A model generated the notes under the pieces. The model saw only the letters and a list, made by a program, of their open reading frames with translations. It made no database searches and was not told where the DNA came from. From Agelaius tricolor (taxonomy: Eukaryota > Chordata > Aves > Passeriformes > Icteridae), in contig JALJCS010000035.1 of NCBI GenBank assembly GCA_023055355.1, forward strand, positions 5,835,501 through 5,899,500: 64,000 nucleotides of DNA. The letters are read 5' to 3'. The position numbers and the translations under genes are program-made. Shown one piece after another: positions 49,046 to 61,020 of this stretch. The stretch's first letter is position 1. Every line of letters starts with the position of its first letter.

Positions 49046-50668
49046 GGTTGGAGGCTTGGGGTGTGCTCTGCCCCCCAGCACTGCATAATGGTGCCCAGTC
49101 AGGAGAGGGACCTGAGGGAGCACCAGGCTGGGATGGGGAAGACCTGGTTCACAGCATGTGCTCAGTGGGGTGAGCCTGGGTGTCAGGGCAGGGCTTGCTC
49201 CTCCAAAACCTCATCCCTCAGAGTTGGGTGTCCAGAGCAGCACTGAGAGCAAGCCAGAAGCTGGGCTGAGGCTCCATGTCCAAGGAGAGAGCAAGGCAGA
49301 GCCTCTCTAGGGCATTGGACAGGGACCTGCCTTGATCTTTGCTGGATTCAGCAGAGTTTATTTTCTCTCTGGAGGGAGGGAGCCATGGTAAATGTGAGAG
49401 GATATTTAACAGGGACAATATTGAGTGTAGTGCTGGGTCCTTGTGTGCTGTCTGGGGCGGGGGGGGTGGTGACTGTTTTTGTGCCTTATGATGGTCAGAG
49501 CCAAGATGTAACCACTAAAACACCCAATCTGCCCGGACAGAATAGCCTTGAAAGGGTACTTCCCTCTCCTCTTCATGTTTTCTGGAGGTAATAGAGGTTG
49601 TGAAGGGAAATGTAAATTTTTTAAGGATGGCGGAGGCAGAGAGATTTTTATTATAAATTATGTTCTGAACCTCAGAGCTGAAACATGGGCTCGGGTCAGC
49701 TCCTTGCTCTCTCAGGAGAATGAGCCACATCGGTGCTACAGCCTCAGGCGGCTCAGCCCTCGCATACGAAGCAGTTCCCAAAACTCGAGCCGTGCTCAGG
49801 CATGGATTGATTGTGTACCAGGAAGTCAAGGTGCAAACATTGATCATGTAGGAAAGTGCTGGTCATCTGCCAACAATAAGCATTCCCCAGCCTAAATTAT
49901 TAATTCCTTCATGCACACCAAGTGGATTGCTCTGGTCACAGATGTCCCCTTGCACATTTGCGTGGTGGTGCTTTATGCCATAGTATATATTCCCTCCAAC
50001 TACTTGTCTGGCTCTTCATTTCATAGAGATTGAGAGATACAATAAACCCATTCATTAAAGAGGAAAAAAAAAGAAAGATGAAGCTCTGCTTATGGCCTCC
50101 AGCAGTTGGTTTCATTAAGTTTCTCCCAAACCCTCCATGGTGATTCCTGGTGCCAGTACCCAGCTCCTGGGGTTTGGGGATGCAGCACCAGACTGGGAAG
50201 ACCATGGCATTAATGGGATAACTGGGAAGAGCACGAAAGTGTCTGGATGATGACAGAGCAAAAGGACCTCTTGAGGGAAATCAGATGTTTGGATGGGACT
50301 ATGAGGAGTTAAGGTACTAGTTTGTGCTGTTTGGATCTTGGGGCTGGTCTGTTGCTCCTCCCAGATCCTCCACTGCTGTCCATAGGGGGGAAAGTATTCT
50401 TTGAGCTGTAGGTACTGAGGATAGGAGCATCCCAGCAGGGCTGTGTCAGGGCTGGGGCTGGGAGGAGCAGCCAGGTCACAGGAACAGGGAGGGCAGGGAA
50501 GCAGGGTGTGAGTGAGGCTGGGTTTGGTGGGTGTCTCTGCTGTAGCTGTGTCAGCTCAAATAGTGTGAATGGTGTTTCTCAGGGAGTCAATTCACTGACA
50601 GGGCAGCCAGGAACCCCTTTGCACAGCAAGGACTCTGATCCCACAGAACTGGCTGTCACTGGTAGGGT

Positions 50669-50681
50669 GGGGGGGGGGGGG
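50669..50681 (+). repeat. 13-base G run
   Basis: Uninterrupted G tract preceded by GGGT; quadruplex potential, length uncertain in sequencing. Confidence 0.8.
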
Positions 50682-51848
50682 CAGGGACAGAGCAGATTTG
50701 CTGCTCTCAAAGTGCTCTTCCACAGCACTTGAATCTGTGAATTGGTTGTGGGAGGCCTGCTCTGCCCCCAGACTGTGACATCCAAAACGAAATGTGTGTT
50801 TTCCATCCGGTTCCAAGGCATGAGAAGAGCTTTGGACCTTGTTGTGATTAATCATTCAGCCCTGGGCTGGATACTGTATGGGTTCCATCTATAGCTCCCA
50901 GAACTGATAGAAATATTGTCCTGCCTTATTAGAATCACCCACAGCTACTGCAGCTGTGTGTCAACAGCAAAACAAATAGCGACTGGTTCCCATCGTGTTG
51001 GAGCCTCTCTGCTGAGGCTGTCTTAAATCCTCCTCCTGCCAAAGTGGTTACAGATGTACGCTTCCCCTATTGCAGCTCAGAGTAGCTCCTGTATGGCTGA
51101 TTCCAAATCCCATTACCATGCTGGGGCCAGAGCCATTTTTGGTGAGCATCTGCTTGGCTAAATCTCCCCCTTGACATGAAATGTTGCTCACAATGCTTTT
51201 CCTAGAAGGACTGCTAAGGAAAAGAGTGCAGGGCTGTGCTCTCCCCAAAAATCTCCTAAACTATGTGGAAGAGCAGAGTAAGAGGGCTGTGCTGGAATGA
51301 AAGCAGGGCTACTTCCTTTTCCTCCTCCTCCTCAGGTGTCCCTGTCAGGGGTCTGCTGAGTAATCTGGTGCTCATCACAACTGCTGTTGAGGGCATAACT
51401 GATGTTGCAGTGCATGAGTCCCCTTCCTCTTGCCCCTCCAAAACCACCACAGCCCTATAATTCCTGCCACTATTTAAGCTGTCCCTGGCTCACCCTCATT
51501 CCTTCTCTCCTGTGCTATCTTTGGTCTAATTAGAAGGCCAGGACTGTGCATGTGAGGTGACCTCATTAGTTCCTTATGCTGTATTGCAATTTCTACTCAT
51601 TTACATCCCAAATCCCTAAATGTGCAGCTCTGGTCTCCGAGGTCACTTCTTACTGCTTTCCATCCTTCTCATCAAGGCTCTGGGCTGGAGCTCTGTTCCC
51701 TGTCCTTGCCCAGATCCCTCCACTTCTGTCTGGAAGCTGAGTCCCCCTCAAACAAACCCTGTTGTCTGAGGAAGACGAATTCCTGGTCTAGCCTGGGCAC
51801 AGGGGAAGGGCTCCCTGGGGAGATGCAGTGGGCCAGTGCTGGGAAGGA

Positions 51849-51896
51849 GATGTTCATTTGCCCACCCCCTGAGACAGGGGTGGGCAAATGAACATC
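51849..51896. repeat. Perfect 20-bp inverted repeat with 8-base loop
   Basis: The left arm 51849-51868 (starts GATGTTCATTTGCCC) is the exact reverse complement of the right arm 51877-51896. The loop is CTGAGACA. Pairing stops abruptly at the outer ends. Forty bases of perfect self-complementarity in noncoding DNA is unlikely by chance. It could be a recent palindromic mutation by template switching, or a hairpin transcript; it is shorter than a typical microRNA precursor. Confidence 0.92.
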
Positions 51897-53279
51897 CTGG
51901 CTGGGCTGTGCCAGGCTCTGGGTCCTCGTCCCTCCAAGATCCACAGCCAAGATCACTCTTCCCCTAGCAAGAACATCTTTTTAGTTTAGTATTAGCTTGT
52001 GCCACACTCCTATTAGGCTGGTGGTGCAGGCTTGATCCTCCTTGAGTGCTTCACTTTAAATATAGCCTTGACAGACTATATATCCTCTTCCTTTTTTCCT
52101 GTCCTAGTTGAAGGGAGAATGCTATTGGAGATGGGAAGGTTTGCATCGTCTCTCCTGTGTGATGTTGATCCCTTTATAGGGCAGGTATCTTCTAAAGCAA
52201 AATGCTTTCAATTCTCACGGTAAGCATAATTCTTGAAAATGTATGCAATAAACAAAATGAGCCAAATGTAATTAAAATGAAGACAGCATATAATCTGGTA
52301 ACCCACTTAGAGGCTCAAAGCTTCAGCTTTAAAAAAATGTTTGCTCCAAATCCATTTAAATAAACAGACCGACACACAAAGGCTCTCTGTACATTATTGG
52401 GATACAAAGAGAATCGGATCAAAAGCAGCTGTGACCAGGCTGTACATTTGTAGCGAGGAAATTGCTTGATCTAAGACTGCACCTTGTACATGCAAATGTG
52501 TTTGTGGACCTTCCCAGGAATTGCATTTGTACCACAGCCGAGCTGTTGGGTTGTGCTCTGCCAGGGAGCAAGGGCTGGTGCATGCCCCACTGTGGAAGGG
52601 CTGGCTGGGGGCCCAGGGACCTCTTGGTGTGCTCATGTGCTTTGGCTGTGGCAGGGAGAAGCCAAAGACAGCCAAGCTTTGCCCCTTCCATGCACACACT
52701 GCATCCAGAGGGGGGAATTGCTCAGAAACCTGTAGAAAAAATGGGAGTCCCTGTCCTTAGCACCCGTGTGTCATGGGCTCCCCACTCACCTGGTGTCACT
52801 CACCCGGCTCCCCACTGCCATGTGCTGTCACACCAGTGTGCCTCTGGGCCTGCAGGAGGGTCTCCTGGCCCTGCACAGAGGGCTGTGGGATTTGAATCCC
52901 CTCTGCCTGGACACTGTCACTCACAGCTCTGCAGCAGAGCCTGGCTGGCCTTGAAGTTTTGCCAATAGCAATGTGATTTGTCTCAGGTTGGACAGTACAG
53001 GCTGTGAATCCAAGATCAAGTGTGCTCCCAGGCCAGCAGGATTTGGCCAAGAGAAGGCATTTTGGGTCAGACAGGAGCATCTGTCTGTTGTTCTTGCAGG
53101 TGGTTTTGGACTAGCTGGAGCTCTTGGGAAGGACATGCTCACATTTATTAAAATATGATGGAGCGGCTACTGGGGAAGAGTGAGAAAGCTGTTTCTAAAG
53201 TGGAAAAAAATTCTAAGCATTTAGAAGCACGGTCCTGGCTCAGCGTGGGGATGTCAAAATAGCGGGTGGTGGCAGAAAA

Positions 53280-54734
53280 TCCTTTACTCGGGTGCCGCTG
53301 GAGGAAGGTCTGACTCGGTAGTGGCCGGGAGTGCCCAGCGGCCCGTGCCCCTTGTTCGGGGCCGTGCCGCGTGTCCTCCGCCTGTCCCCCGGGGCGCTGG
53401 CGGCGCGGTCCCCCGTCGTCGGGGCCGGCTCCCGCCGCGGCCGGGACTCGCACCGGCAGAGGGAGCTCCGGCCGCGTCCTCCGAGCCGGGGGAACCGGGG
53501 GGACCGGCTGCTCCCATGGCTGGGGGGTGACGGGTCCCCTTCCCCTCCTCGGGGCCGAGCCTCCCTGCGAGCTGCTGGCCGGGCTCGTGTACCCAGTCAG
53601 TCCGGGGGTGACCGACTCGGGACGGGGTGACCACTCTCGAGCAGCCGGAGGCTGGGAAGGGGGGAAGACCGGGCCGTGACCCACATGCACCGAGCTCAGT
53701 AGCACGGTCTCCGCTCTTAGGCGGCGAGAACGGGGCAGGAGGCAACCTCTGGGGACCCGCAGCAGGGCGAGGATCTCGTGCAAGGCTCAGGCAGCACTCG
53801 GGAGGGCTCCATACCGGCTCCTGCAGTCCTCTCGGCACTTTGGCCTTGTCGGCCTTGCTCCTGGCGCTCTTCTCTCCCGCAGGAGAGACCGGGCGGGGCG
53901 GTCTGTTCCCGCCGCATGTCTCCCTCTTGCCTCCCCCCGGGAGGTGCTCCCCTTCTCCCGGTGCTGGAGTGTCCCACCGGGGCTTGCCTCTGCCAAAAGC
54001 AGCGTGAGGCTTTCTCGCTCTTCCCTGCCCCCAGCGCTCGGCGCTTCGTCTCCTGCAGTCCTCCCGTTGTCCCCCCGCACCCCCGCAGGGCAGGGGCTGC
54101 CCGGCCCCGGTGCCGGGCGGGTGCGCCCCGTCCAGCCCCGCCGGGGACCGCGCTGCCCGTCCAGCTGTGCCCCCGGACGGACACGCGCGGCAGCCAATGG
54201 GGAGGCGCTGGGGGGCCGCGGGCGAGCCCCCATTGGCGGCGGGGGGAGGAGGAGCCGGGACTTGAAGTTGGAGTGAGGGATCCAGCTGTGCGGAGCGCTC
54301 GGCTCGGCGCGGCCGCCGCGGGAGCATCCTCTGCCACCGCCCGTCCCCGGGGCGCCGGGCAGCATCCCATCGCCCCGGGCAGATGCTGGGGAGCAGAGGG
54401 GACAGGCAGAGCCGCTAGGGGCGGGCCGCCCCCCGGGTGGGGGCCAGCACCGGCAGCGGGGGCCGCCCCGCCGCCGCCTCCCTGCCCGCGGCTCGGGCCC
54501 CCGAAGGCACGGCGAGGAGGAGCTACGGAGCCCGCAGACAGCAGGGCAGGACGAGGGGGGCGGCCCGGCCCCGGCGGGGGGAGAGGCAGTGGCTCGCCCG
54601 GCCATGCCATCCCGGCGCTGAAGCCGCCCCGCCGCATCCCCCAGCCCCCCTACCCCGCCATGGCCGCGCCACTCTAGGCGTCCCACCGGCTCGCCCCGCG
54701 TCGCCCCGGTTCCCCCGGGGCCGCCGGCCGGAGG
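53280..54734 (+). promoter_or_regulatory. CACNA1G: CACNA1G CpG island, promoter and 5' UTR
   Basis: Very CpG-rich from about 53.28 kb through exon 1 to about 55.5 kb. Two NF-Y sites in opposite orientation, CCAAT at 54194-54198 and ATTGG at 54232-54236, lie about 500 bases before the ATG. There is no TATA box. Transcription probably starts downstream of this pair, leaving a GC-rich 5' UTR of a few hundred bases. Long open frames on the minus strand (up to 631 residues) are low-complexity artefacts of the island. Confidence 0.65.
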
Positions 54735-54976
54735 ATGGACGAAGATGGACCGCGAGCGGCCGAGGAGGATCCAGAGCCCGGCAGAGCCAAGACTTTCATC
54801 CGCCTTAATGACCTGTCCGGGGCCGGGGGCCACCCGGGGCCGGGGGACAGGGAGGCGGGCAGCGGCGATTCGGAGGCAGAGGCGCTGCCTTACCCGGCGC
54901 TGGCTCCCGTCGTCTTTTTCTACCTGAGCCAGGAGAGCCGGCCGCGGAGCTGGTGCCTCCGGTTGGTCTGTAACCC
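54735..54976 (+). CDS. CACNA1G: CACNA1G (Cav3.1 T-type calcium channel), first coding exon
   Basis: Encodes the cytoplasmic N-terminus of the channel pore subunit: 80 complete residues plus two bases of codon 81. The peptide starts [17 protein letters not shown] and carries the Cav3.1 landmarks [32 protein letters not shown] (as [10 protein letters not shown] here) and [17 protein letters not shown], which lead directly into transmembrane segment IS1. The ATG has A at -3 and G at +4, a good context. The exon ends after CC of a Pro codon, in the phase needed to continue with the conserved Trp-Phe-Glu-Arg of IS1, encoded beyond the window. The protein conducts low-voltage-activated calcium current in neurons and heart. 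All later exons are absent, so nothing can be said about channel integrity. Confidence 0.96.
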
Positions 54977-54985
54977 GTATCCTTT
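54977..54985 (+). other. CACNA1G: U12-type (minor spliceosome) 5' splice site of CACNA1G intron 1
   Basis: The sequence after the exon is GTATCCTTT, an exact match to the U12-type donor consensus (A/G)TATCCTTT. As a major-spliceosome donor it would be very weak (CCC|GTATCC). It is the only position here that preserves the conserved VCNP|W protein junction in phase. The U2-like donor GAG|GTAAGC at 55004 would insert residues not found in the family. Confidence 0.85.
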
Positions 54986-57900
54986 GCAGGTGTTCGGCGG
55001 CGAGGTAAGCCCCACGGGGCCCCCAAGCCCCCGGAGCGGCCGGCAGGGCGGGGAACACCTCCTGTCTGAGGCCCGCCGGATGATGGGGAAGGAGCCGGGG
55101 TTTGGGAGGACCCGTCACCCGCCGTCCCCGGGGTAGCGGGCGGCACCCGGAGACACTCCCCCCCCTCCCCGTTGCTCGCCCGGGAAGTTTTCCGGGCTGT
55201 TGCAGGGGCTCGGCTGTCCATTTCGTGCCGCGGGGCTCCCCTCCTGCGGGGCTCCCCTCCCTCGGCCGCCCCGCCGCGATGCCGCGGCTCCCGCGGGCTT
55301 CGGCGCTCCGTTCCACAGGGACTCGGAGTGGAGCTGCTGGGGACGATCTCCCCCAGGGGATCGACCGTCTCTGGTCCAGCTCCCCGGACACACTGAGCGA
55401 CCCTAATCCCGGTCTCTTCCCTTGTGGATCGGTTTTTCGTTCTTGATCCCGTTTCTTGCCCATTTTAGGCTCCCTGGTCCTTTCCCTGAGGTTCTGCAAG
55501 ACGGGTGCAGTCTGGAGGGAGGCGGCGGTTTTGGGGGTTGGTTCGCTGCCCAGCTCCAGGGTCCCTAAATAATTCAGAGTGCTTGAGGCCCGTCGAAGGG
55601 CCCATTCTCGGCAGTCCCCCGGGGGATGCTCCTTGCTTGGACGGGTCGGGGCAGGGTGGGGGTCATGGTCCCGGGCGGGCATTGGCCAAGGGCAGCTGTT
55701 TGTCAGATCCTAGGGTGAGCCACGACCCCCCAAACGCTTCTGATCTTCTTTCAAGCTCCCTGTCTGCTCTGGCACAGGCCGAGCCGCTTTAGTCAAGTTT
55801 AAGCTTTCAAAAGGGGGGGGTGGGGAAGAAATAGAGGAGACAATAGACAAATTTCTTCTTTCACAGTCTTGGTGTCTTTAAAGCTTCCCTTTGGAGTTGA
55901 GTTGCAACCAGCACATGGCTTCTGCATGGCTTCTAGCATTCCGAGTATTTTACCATCCCCAAATTCCAGTTTCATTTATTATTTGTAGAAACAAAACCCC
56001 AAAATGAAATAAAGTGAAGCGATGTGGCTTCCAGCAGGGGCTGGTGCAGGAGAGGCAGCCGCTTCCTGGGAAGTTCCTGCATCCGTGCTGGGCTGCCGGC
56101 AATAGGCAAGCGAGTAGTCTGGGCAGCAGCCCCACATCTGGAACGGGAGAGGCTGTGCAGCAGCACGGAGGACATGTTACACGAATACCTTGTTATAGAA
56201 TACCTTGTGCTAGTCCTTCTCCACTCCTGGTATGCAGGAACTGTTAAGGACTACATCTCAGCTGAGGTTGGTGTGCTTGGTAAGGGTCTGCTGGAGTTGT
56301 GAATATTGTTTTACTTGAGCTTCAGCAAAGATTCTCTGATAAACAGGCTGCCTTGTCTCCTAAAATGTCCCCCAAGAGGGAAAAATCCAAGATTTCTCTT
56401 CCCAGTCATGAATACTTTTAGCAGCTTCTCTACAGATCTCTTTCAGGCCAGCTAAGCAGTTCAAACTGCCTTTATTTAAACATAGGAAATCTAACAACTT
56501 TGTGAAGCCTTCTGTTTTGGAAAGAAATATTAATGACAGCGTGCAAGTCAGTGTGTTCTTGTTGCCTACTATGACTAATAGTATTTATGATTGCTGGTTT
56601 AAATATGTTTCCAAGTATTTATGGGTTTTTAAAAATTTTTAAAAAATTTTTAATCTTTGACATGCTATTTTGAATCTGATGTTAACACCTGTATGTTTTA
56701 GTGTTTTCAGTAAAGTCCCCCACCCCAGTAATGGCTTGAAATGTATTTTCTCCTCTGTGGCTGCAAAAACAATCTGATTAACTTTTGTCCTTGGAAAATC
56801 AGTGGTATTGTGAGCACCTGCAAACACCACTGTGAGTCAGGGATGAGCATTACGTGCAGTCCCACTAGCTGGGATTTTTGTCACCAATTTTTCACTTGTT
56901 ACTGACAGAGAAAGGATCTTGCTGGGAGTCCTGGGGCCACAAGGGTGCTGCTGTGGGTCTTCGAGTCATGTGGCTGCATGCAGCTGTTTGTTTTCGGGGT
57001 CACTGACCCAGAATTGGGGGAGTTTATTTTAAAACAACACAAAAAAAAAAAAAAATCAGTTCAGCCTTCAAATGAGAGGAACACAGTAGCTACTTTGGTA
57101 CCTGCACTGTGTCCCATCACTTGCTGGCTTGTTCAGAAGAGCATTGTCTTGCTCATTCCTTTGCCTTTCTGCCACTCCAGTGCTGGAGCTGAGCCTGCTC
57201 TTGTTTATATTTATTACTTTTTTTTTTTTTTTTTCTTTAGTGTGGTGGCCCTTCTCAGGCTGTAACGTTCTAGGAATTGTGCCTCAGTGTTAAAGCCATG
57301 TAGTCATGTTGCTGGAAAGTCTTTGTTGCCACCAGCTGCCCTGCAGAGGAGTGACAGTGCTTTGGCTGAGTGGGTGGTGAATCCTGCCCCAGCTCTGGAG
57401 AGTTTGGAGTTTTCACTGCCTTCTGCCACTCCCTCAGGTGGATTTTACCTTTCTGCATGGGCTCCTGCAGAAACTGGATGGGAGGACTCTGGTTTGAGCT
57501 GTGCTCGTGGAGATGCAGAGCTTGGGGCGTTTCCAGGCAGATTTGTGGTGTTCTAATCTGACTGATAAAATTTACTGTTGATGGGGCATCAGGAGGAGGT
57601 GCAGGACCCAGTCTTGCCCAGGAATGACAGTTTGTACCCCTGAAGTGCAGCTGGAACTCCTGGGATTCTGCTCTATATCCCTGTCCAGGCAGTTAGTGTG
57701 ACTGTGGTACCTGAGGCTGGGTTAGAGGAGGGTGATGGTTGAGGTACTGAGTATCCAGCAGGGATGCAAAGTCCTGTTGATGTGGTTTTTGAGGGTTTTC
57801 TGCCATGTTGCTGTCTAGAGCATTCTCTGCCTGGACCAGGAAGCTTTTTCTCTTGCTGTCTGAAGCAAGCAAGACAGAGATGTGGGGTACTGTGTTGCTC

Positions 57901-58817
57901 TCGTGCTCCTCCTCTCCCTTAGGTTTAGAAAGAGGTCATGAAGCTTGTCCTGATCCAGAAATTTTCCAGAGCCTGAAACCTGGGGATTTTTAACTCTAAA
58001 CATGTACCAGATGGCCAACATGTCTTCTCCCTCCACTCCATTGTGGTCTTTGAGTGAAAACCTCTCTTGGAGCCATGAGGACCTGAGGGGATGAGCCTGG
58101 ATGACAGCCTTCATATTGCTGGTGGCTCTGGGGTGGAAGGTTCTTCCCTGGTTGAGAACTGCCTGGGTCAAGAGGGAAGAAGAGCAGGGACGAGTTCAGT
58201 GGTCACAGTGCTGGACCCACAGGCTCAGAGGTGGGAAGGGCTGTGGCACATGCAGGGTGTCCTGGTGTGTGTGCTGGCAAGGCCGTGAGAGGAGAAGCAG
58301 GATTTTTTGAGGGGGAGAAAAAAGGAGGCAAGCTGGTTACTTGACTTTCACTCATAAAATGAAAGCACCATGAATGATGGGAAGATGAAAGGCTGTATCA
58401 GGGTCTGTGCCAGGCTGCTCCTCTGATCAGAGACAAGAAACGAGGCTATTTCTTGAGAGTTGTGGACTGATTGAAGAGCGGGGATGGAGAAAGTGGGGAG
58501 GATGCTACCACTTGGCATTAAGAGCTCTGAATAGAGAAATAACAGTGTAACTGAAAGGGCCTGTGATATCTATTGTAGTACTGAAAACTGCCTCATCCCC
58601 CACGCCCGCCTGCCTGCAGAGCGCTGCTGCCTGGTAAGCAGCACGCGGCAATGGGGCGCTACAAAAACCTGCTGGAAGGTGCCATTCCTGGGGAGATATA
58701 CCCACATTGGCTGAAATCCTGTTTTTTTCTTCCTGGTTTGGAGGGTGAAGGGCAGCCCTGCAAATTCCATCTCTGAGAAGGGGAGGTTTGGGTGGCACCA
58801 GGAGGAGCGCTCCCATC

Positions 58818-58913
58818 CTGCCTGGCTGCTCTGCGGCACAATCCCTGGGACGTGGGATTTGGGAATGGCCTGGCTGCTCTGTGGCATAATCCCTGGGACA
58901 TGGGGTTTGGGAA
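58818..58913. repeat. 48-bp tandem duplication in CACNA1G intron 1
   Basis: Copies 58818-58865 and 58866-58913 match at 44 of 48 positions. All four differences are transitions, two of them at CpG sites of the first copy. Confidence 0.9.
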
Positions 58914-60693
58914 TGGCTTTGGCAAAGAAATACATCTTGATCTGGTCACAGAAACCAGCCCTGCCTTCTGTCGGCAATAAAACAGAGAGGACTCTTCCAG
59001 CCGCTGCCTCACATGGCTCTGCCTACTCCCCAATAGGAAGAGGTGGGTGACCAAAGCTGGGTCCTGGGGAGGACTGATTGCCCCCAACTCCTGCTGGAAG
59101 TTGCAGATGCCCAGACACCTCCAGGAATGGGTCTGGAATCCCCATGGCTTCATGCCAAATTGTAGCTGAGATCTGCACCAGCCTGGCTCACAGGGTGGCT
59201 GGAGCTGCTGTGCTAGAGCTTGGTTCTTCGTGGAAGGCAGTGCTGGCCCCATTGAGAGCACAGTCAGCCCCTGCTGAGTTCACCCTGTGCGCTGGTCTGT
59301 GTTGGAGCCACTTTGTGCTGGTCTGGCTGGATCCAGCTCTTCAGGGAGGGACATGCTCGTGTGTCCGACTGCACCAGAGCCAGGACCCTCCTGCCTGGTG
59401 GGGGTGAGACCTGAGGCTGCTCAGCTGTGTTGTGGTTTGGGCTCCCCAACCCCAGCAGTGCCCCACAGTACCCCTTCTCATGGGAATGCCTGTGGTGAGG
59501 TCAGGGGCAAGTGGAACCCCTGTCACCTTGTGGAAGATTGGGGTGTCCTCACCCCCTCCTCAGCCATGTCGGCTCATGGGGAGAGCCAGACACTGCTTAT
59601 GCTGCTCTTTGAAGAGTTCAGTGTAATGCAGGGTTAAATTAATTTTTTTGTTATCAAAAGGGTGTGTTTTTTGGGGCAAGTGCACCTGGTGTCCTTATGT
59701 ACACTTCTATACATTTGTTCCAGCCTCACTTCTGAGTTTAACAAAGCAAAACGCTTAGATTTGACAGGTCAGACCTGAAATGGATCTTGTTTTAATTTAA
59801 AAACCCCACAAAGGAACCAGAATCCATTTGCTTCACCTGTGTCTGATCCATCCCAGGGCACCTGAGCTTGTTTCTCTCCCCTGACCCAGTTCACCCGCTG
59901 ATGCCTCTCCCCCCTCCCTAGACAGATGGAATTTCTCCCACTGTTGCCGAGCCTCTACTCTCTCTGTGCCCCTTCCTTAGCTCCTGGGGAGAAGAGAAAC
60001 CTGGCTTGTCTGGCTGATGCCTGACCAAGGGGTCTCCCACAGCGCCTTGGCCCTCCTGGCTGGGATGGAGCATCCTGGTGCTACCAGGGCAGGTGCTGGC
60101 ACCTCCCTGGGCTCACTCCAGCTCCTGTGTGATGATCTCAACCCATCACCTTTTAGCAAGGGCAGCACAGAGGTGCTGTGGTTATTTCCCTTCTCCCAGG
60201 AGACAAATAACTGCAAATCCTCTTCCCTGCTGTTCACAAACCTTTTGGGAGCTCAGCGGGAGCAGGAGGCGGTGTTCACTTCCCAGAGCTGGGTGCAGTG
60301 GCCAGCATTCCTCTAATCCCTGCCTCCCTGGAAGAGCCAGGAGCAGCTTGATCCTAATCTAGGTGACACCTCATCTCACCAGTGATCTCTGGAGCCGTCC
60401 ATCCATCGCCCAGCTGTGCCGGCAGCCCAGCGCTTCCTTTGCTCCCTGCGTGTGTATATGTTTTTTAAGGAGATTCTTCTGCGAATTCCCCCTTCCAGGC
60501 TGTTGTGTCACATCTGGAAGTTTGTGTAGGAGTTTATCCAAGTGCTGGAGTACAGCGCAGCTTTTTCTCATTTAAAAATCATAGGCTGGCATTTTGAAGC
60601 GGGCTGGGGTGGGGTGGGGGGGAGGGAAGGGGAGAGGGAAGCTGTCTGCCAAAAAGGAGACTGGAGCAGAGGAATCATAATGACTTCCAGAAG

Positions 60694-60723
60694 TTTTCTT
60701 TCTTTCTTTCTTTCTTGCTTGCT
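60694..60723 (+). repeat. CTTT-type microsatellite
   Basis: About five CTTT units followed by two CTTG-like units and a C/T-rich tail. Likely polymorphic. Confidence 0.85.
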
Positions 60724-60948
60724 TTCCCTCCCTCTCTCCCGGCTCACAGACAAAAGGCTCGGCCTCATGCAGTTCGTGGTTATGTCATCCCGGCGCGGGG
60801 AGCCCCAGCCGGGAGGAGTGGCCCCATCCTGCCTGGGGACCCCACGCTGCTCGGGGACAGCTCTGCTTCGGCTCCTTGTAGGAAATCCGGAACGCTTGCT
60901 CTCCTGTGGGGTGGGGGAGCATCTCTGGAGACTTGCTTGATACCAGTT

Positions 60949-61020
60949 CACAGAATATTCTGAGCTGGAAGGGACACACAGGGATCATCGAGTCCAACTC
61001 TTAAGTGAATGGCCCATATG
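60949..61020 (-). mobile_element. Short CR1 LINE 3' fragment in CACNA1G intron 1
   Basis: Begins TTCACAGAATATTCTGAG and continues with 'ctggaagggacacacagggatcatcgagtccaactc', the reverse complement of a CR1 3' end of a subfamily different from the copies at 113 and 2665. Heavily truncated; the right end is approximate. Confidence 0.8.

Larger units (their letters stand above)
36610..53280. other. SPATA20-CACNA1G intergenic region
   Basis: About 17 kb without a supported protein-coding gene or recognisable structural RNA. It holds a GC island with a GGGGCC repeat (41030-41320), a solo LTR (47071-47507), a 45-bp tandem duplication (47711-47800), a CR1 copy (48604-49045), a 13-G run (50669-50681) and a perfect hairpin (51849-51896). 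AT-rich blocks near 38520-38620, 40090-40190, 43780-44060 and 52200-52440 are enhancer candidates for CACNA1G or SPATA20 by composition only. Open frames on both strands are short and unrecognised. Confidence 0.6.

Noticed and set aside
51849..51896. The hairpin as a microRNA gene
   Set aside because: The stem is only 20 bp and perfectly paired with a sharp end, shorter than a usual precursor, and there is no evidence of transcription.
36610..53280. A hidden protein-coding gene between SPATA20 and CACNA1G
   Set aside because: No frame shows conserved peptide, codon-phase-compatible exon chains or a promoter/poly(A) pair; human also has none in this interval.
53284..54637. Further long open frames on both strands of the same island (347, 306 and 299 residues)
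   Set aside because: Same cause: overlapping frames on both strands with GC-driven composition and no recognisable motif.
55004..55009. GAG|GTAAGC as the CACNA1G exon 1 donor
   Set aside because: A good U2-type match, but it adds residues after VCNP that interrupt the conserved entry into IS1; the U12-type site at 54977 keeps the family sequence and phase.
53787..55682. 631-residue open frame on the minus strand
   Set aside because: Spans the CACNA1G CpG island opposite the real first exon. It is low-complexity Pro/Gly/Arg/Ala sequence with no domain; long frames arise because stop codons are rare in GC-rich DNA.
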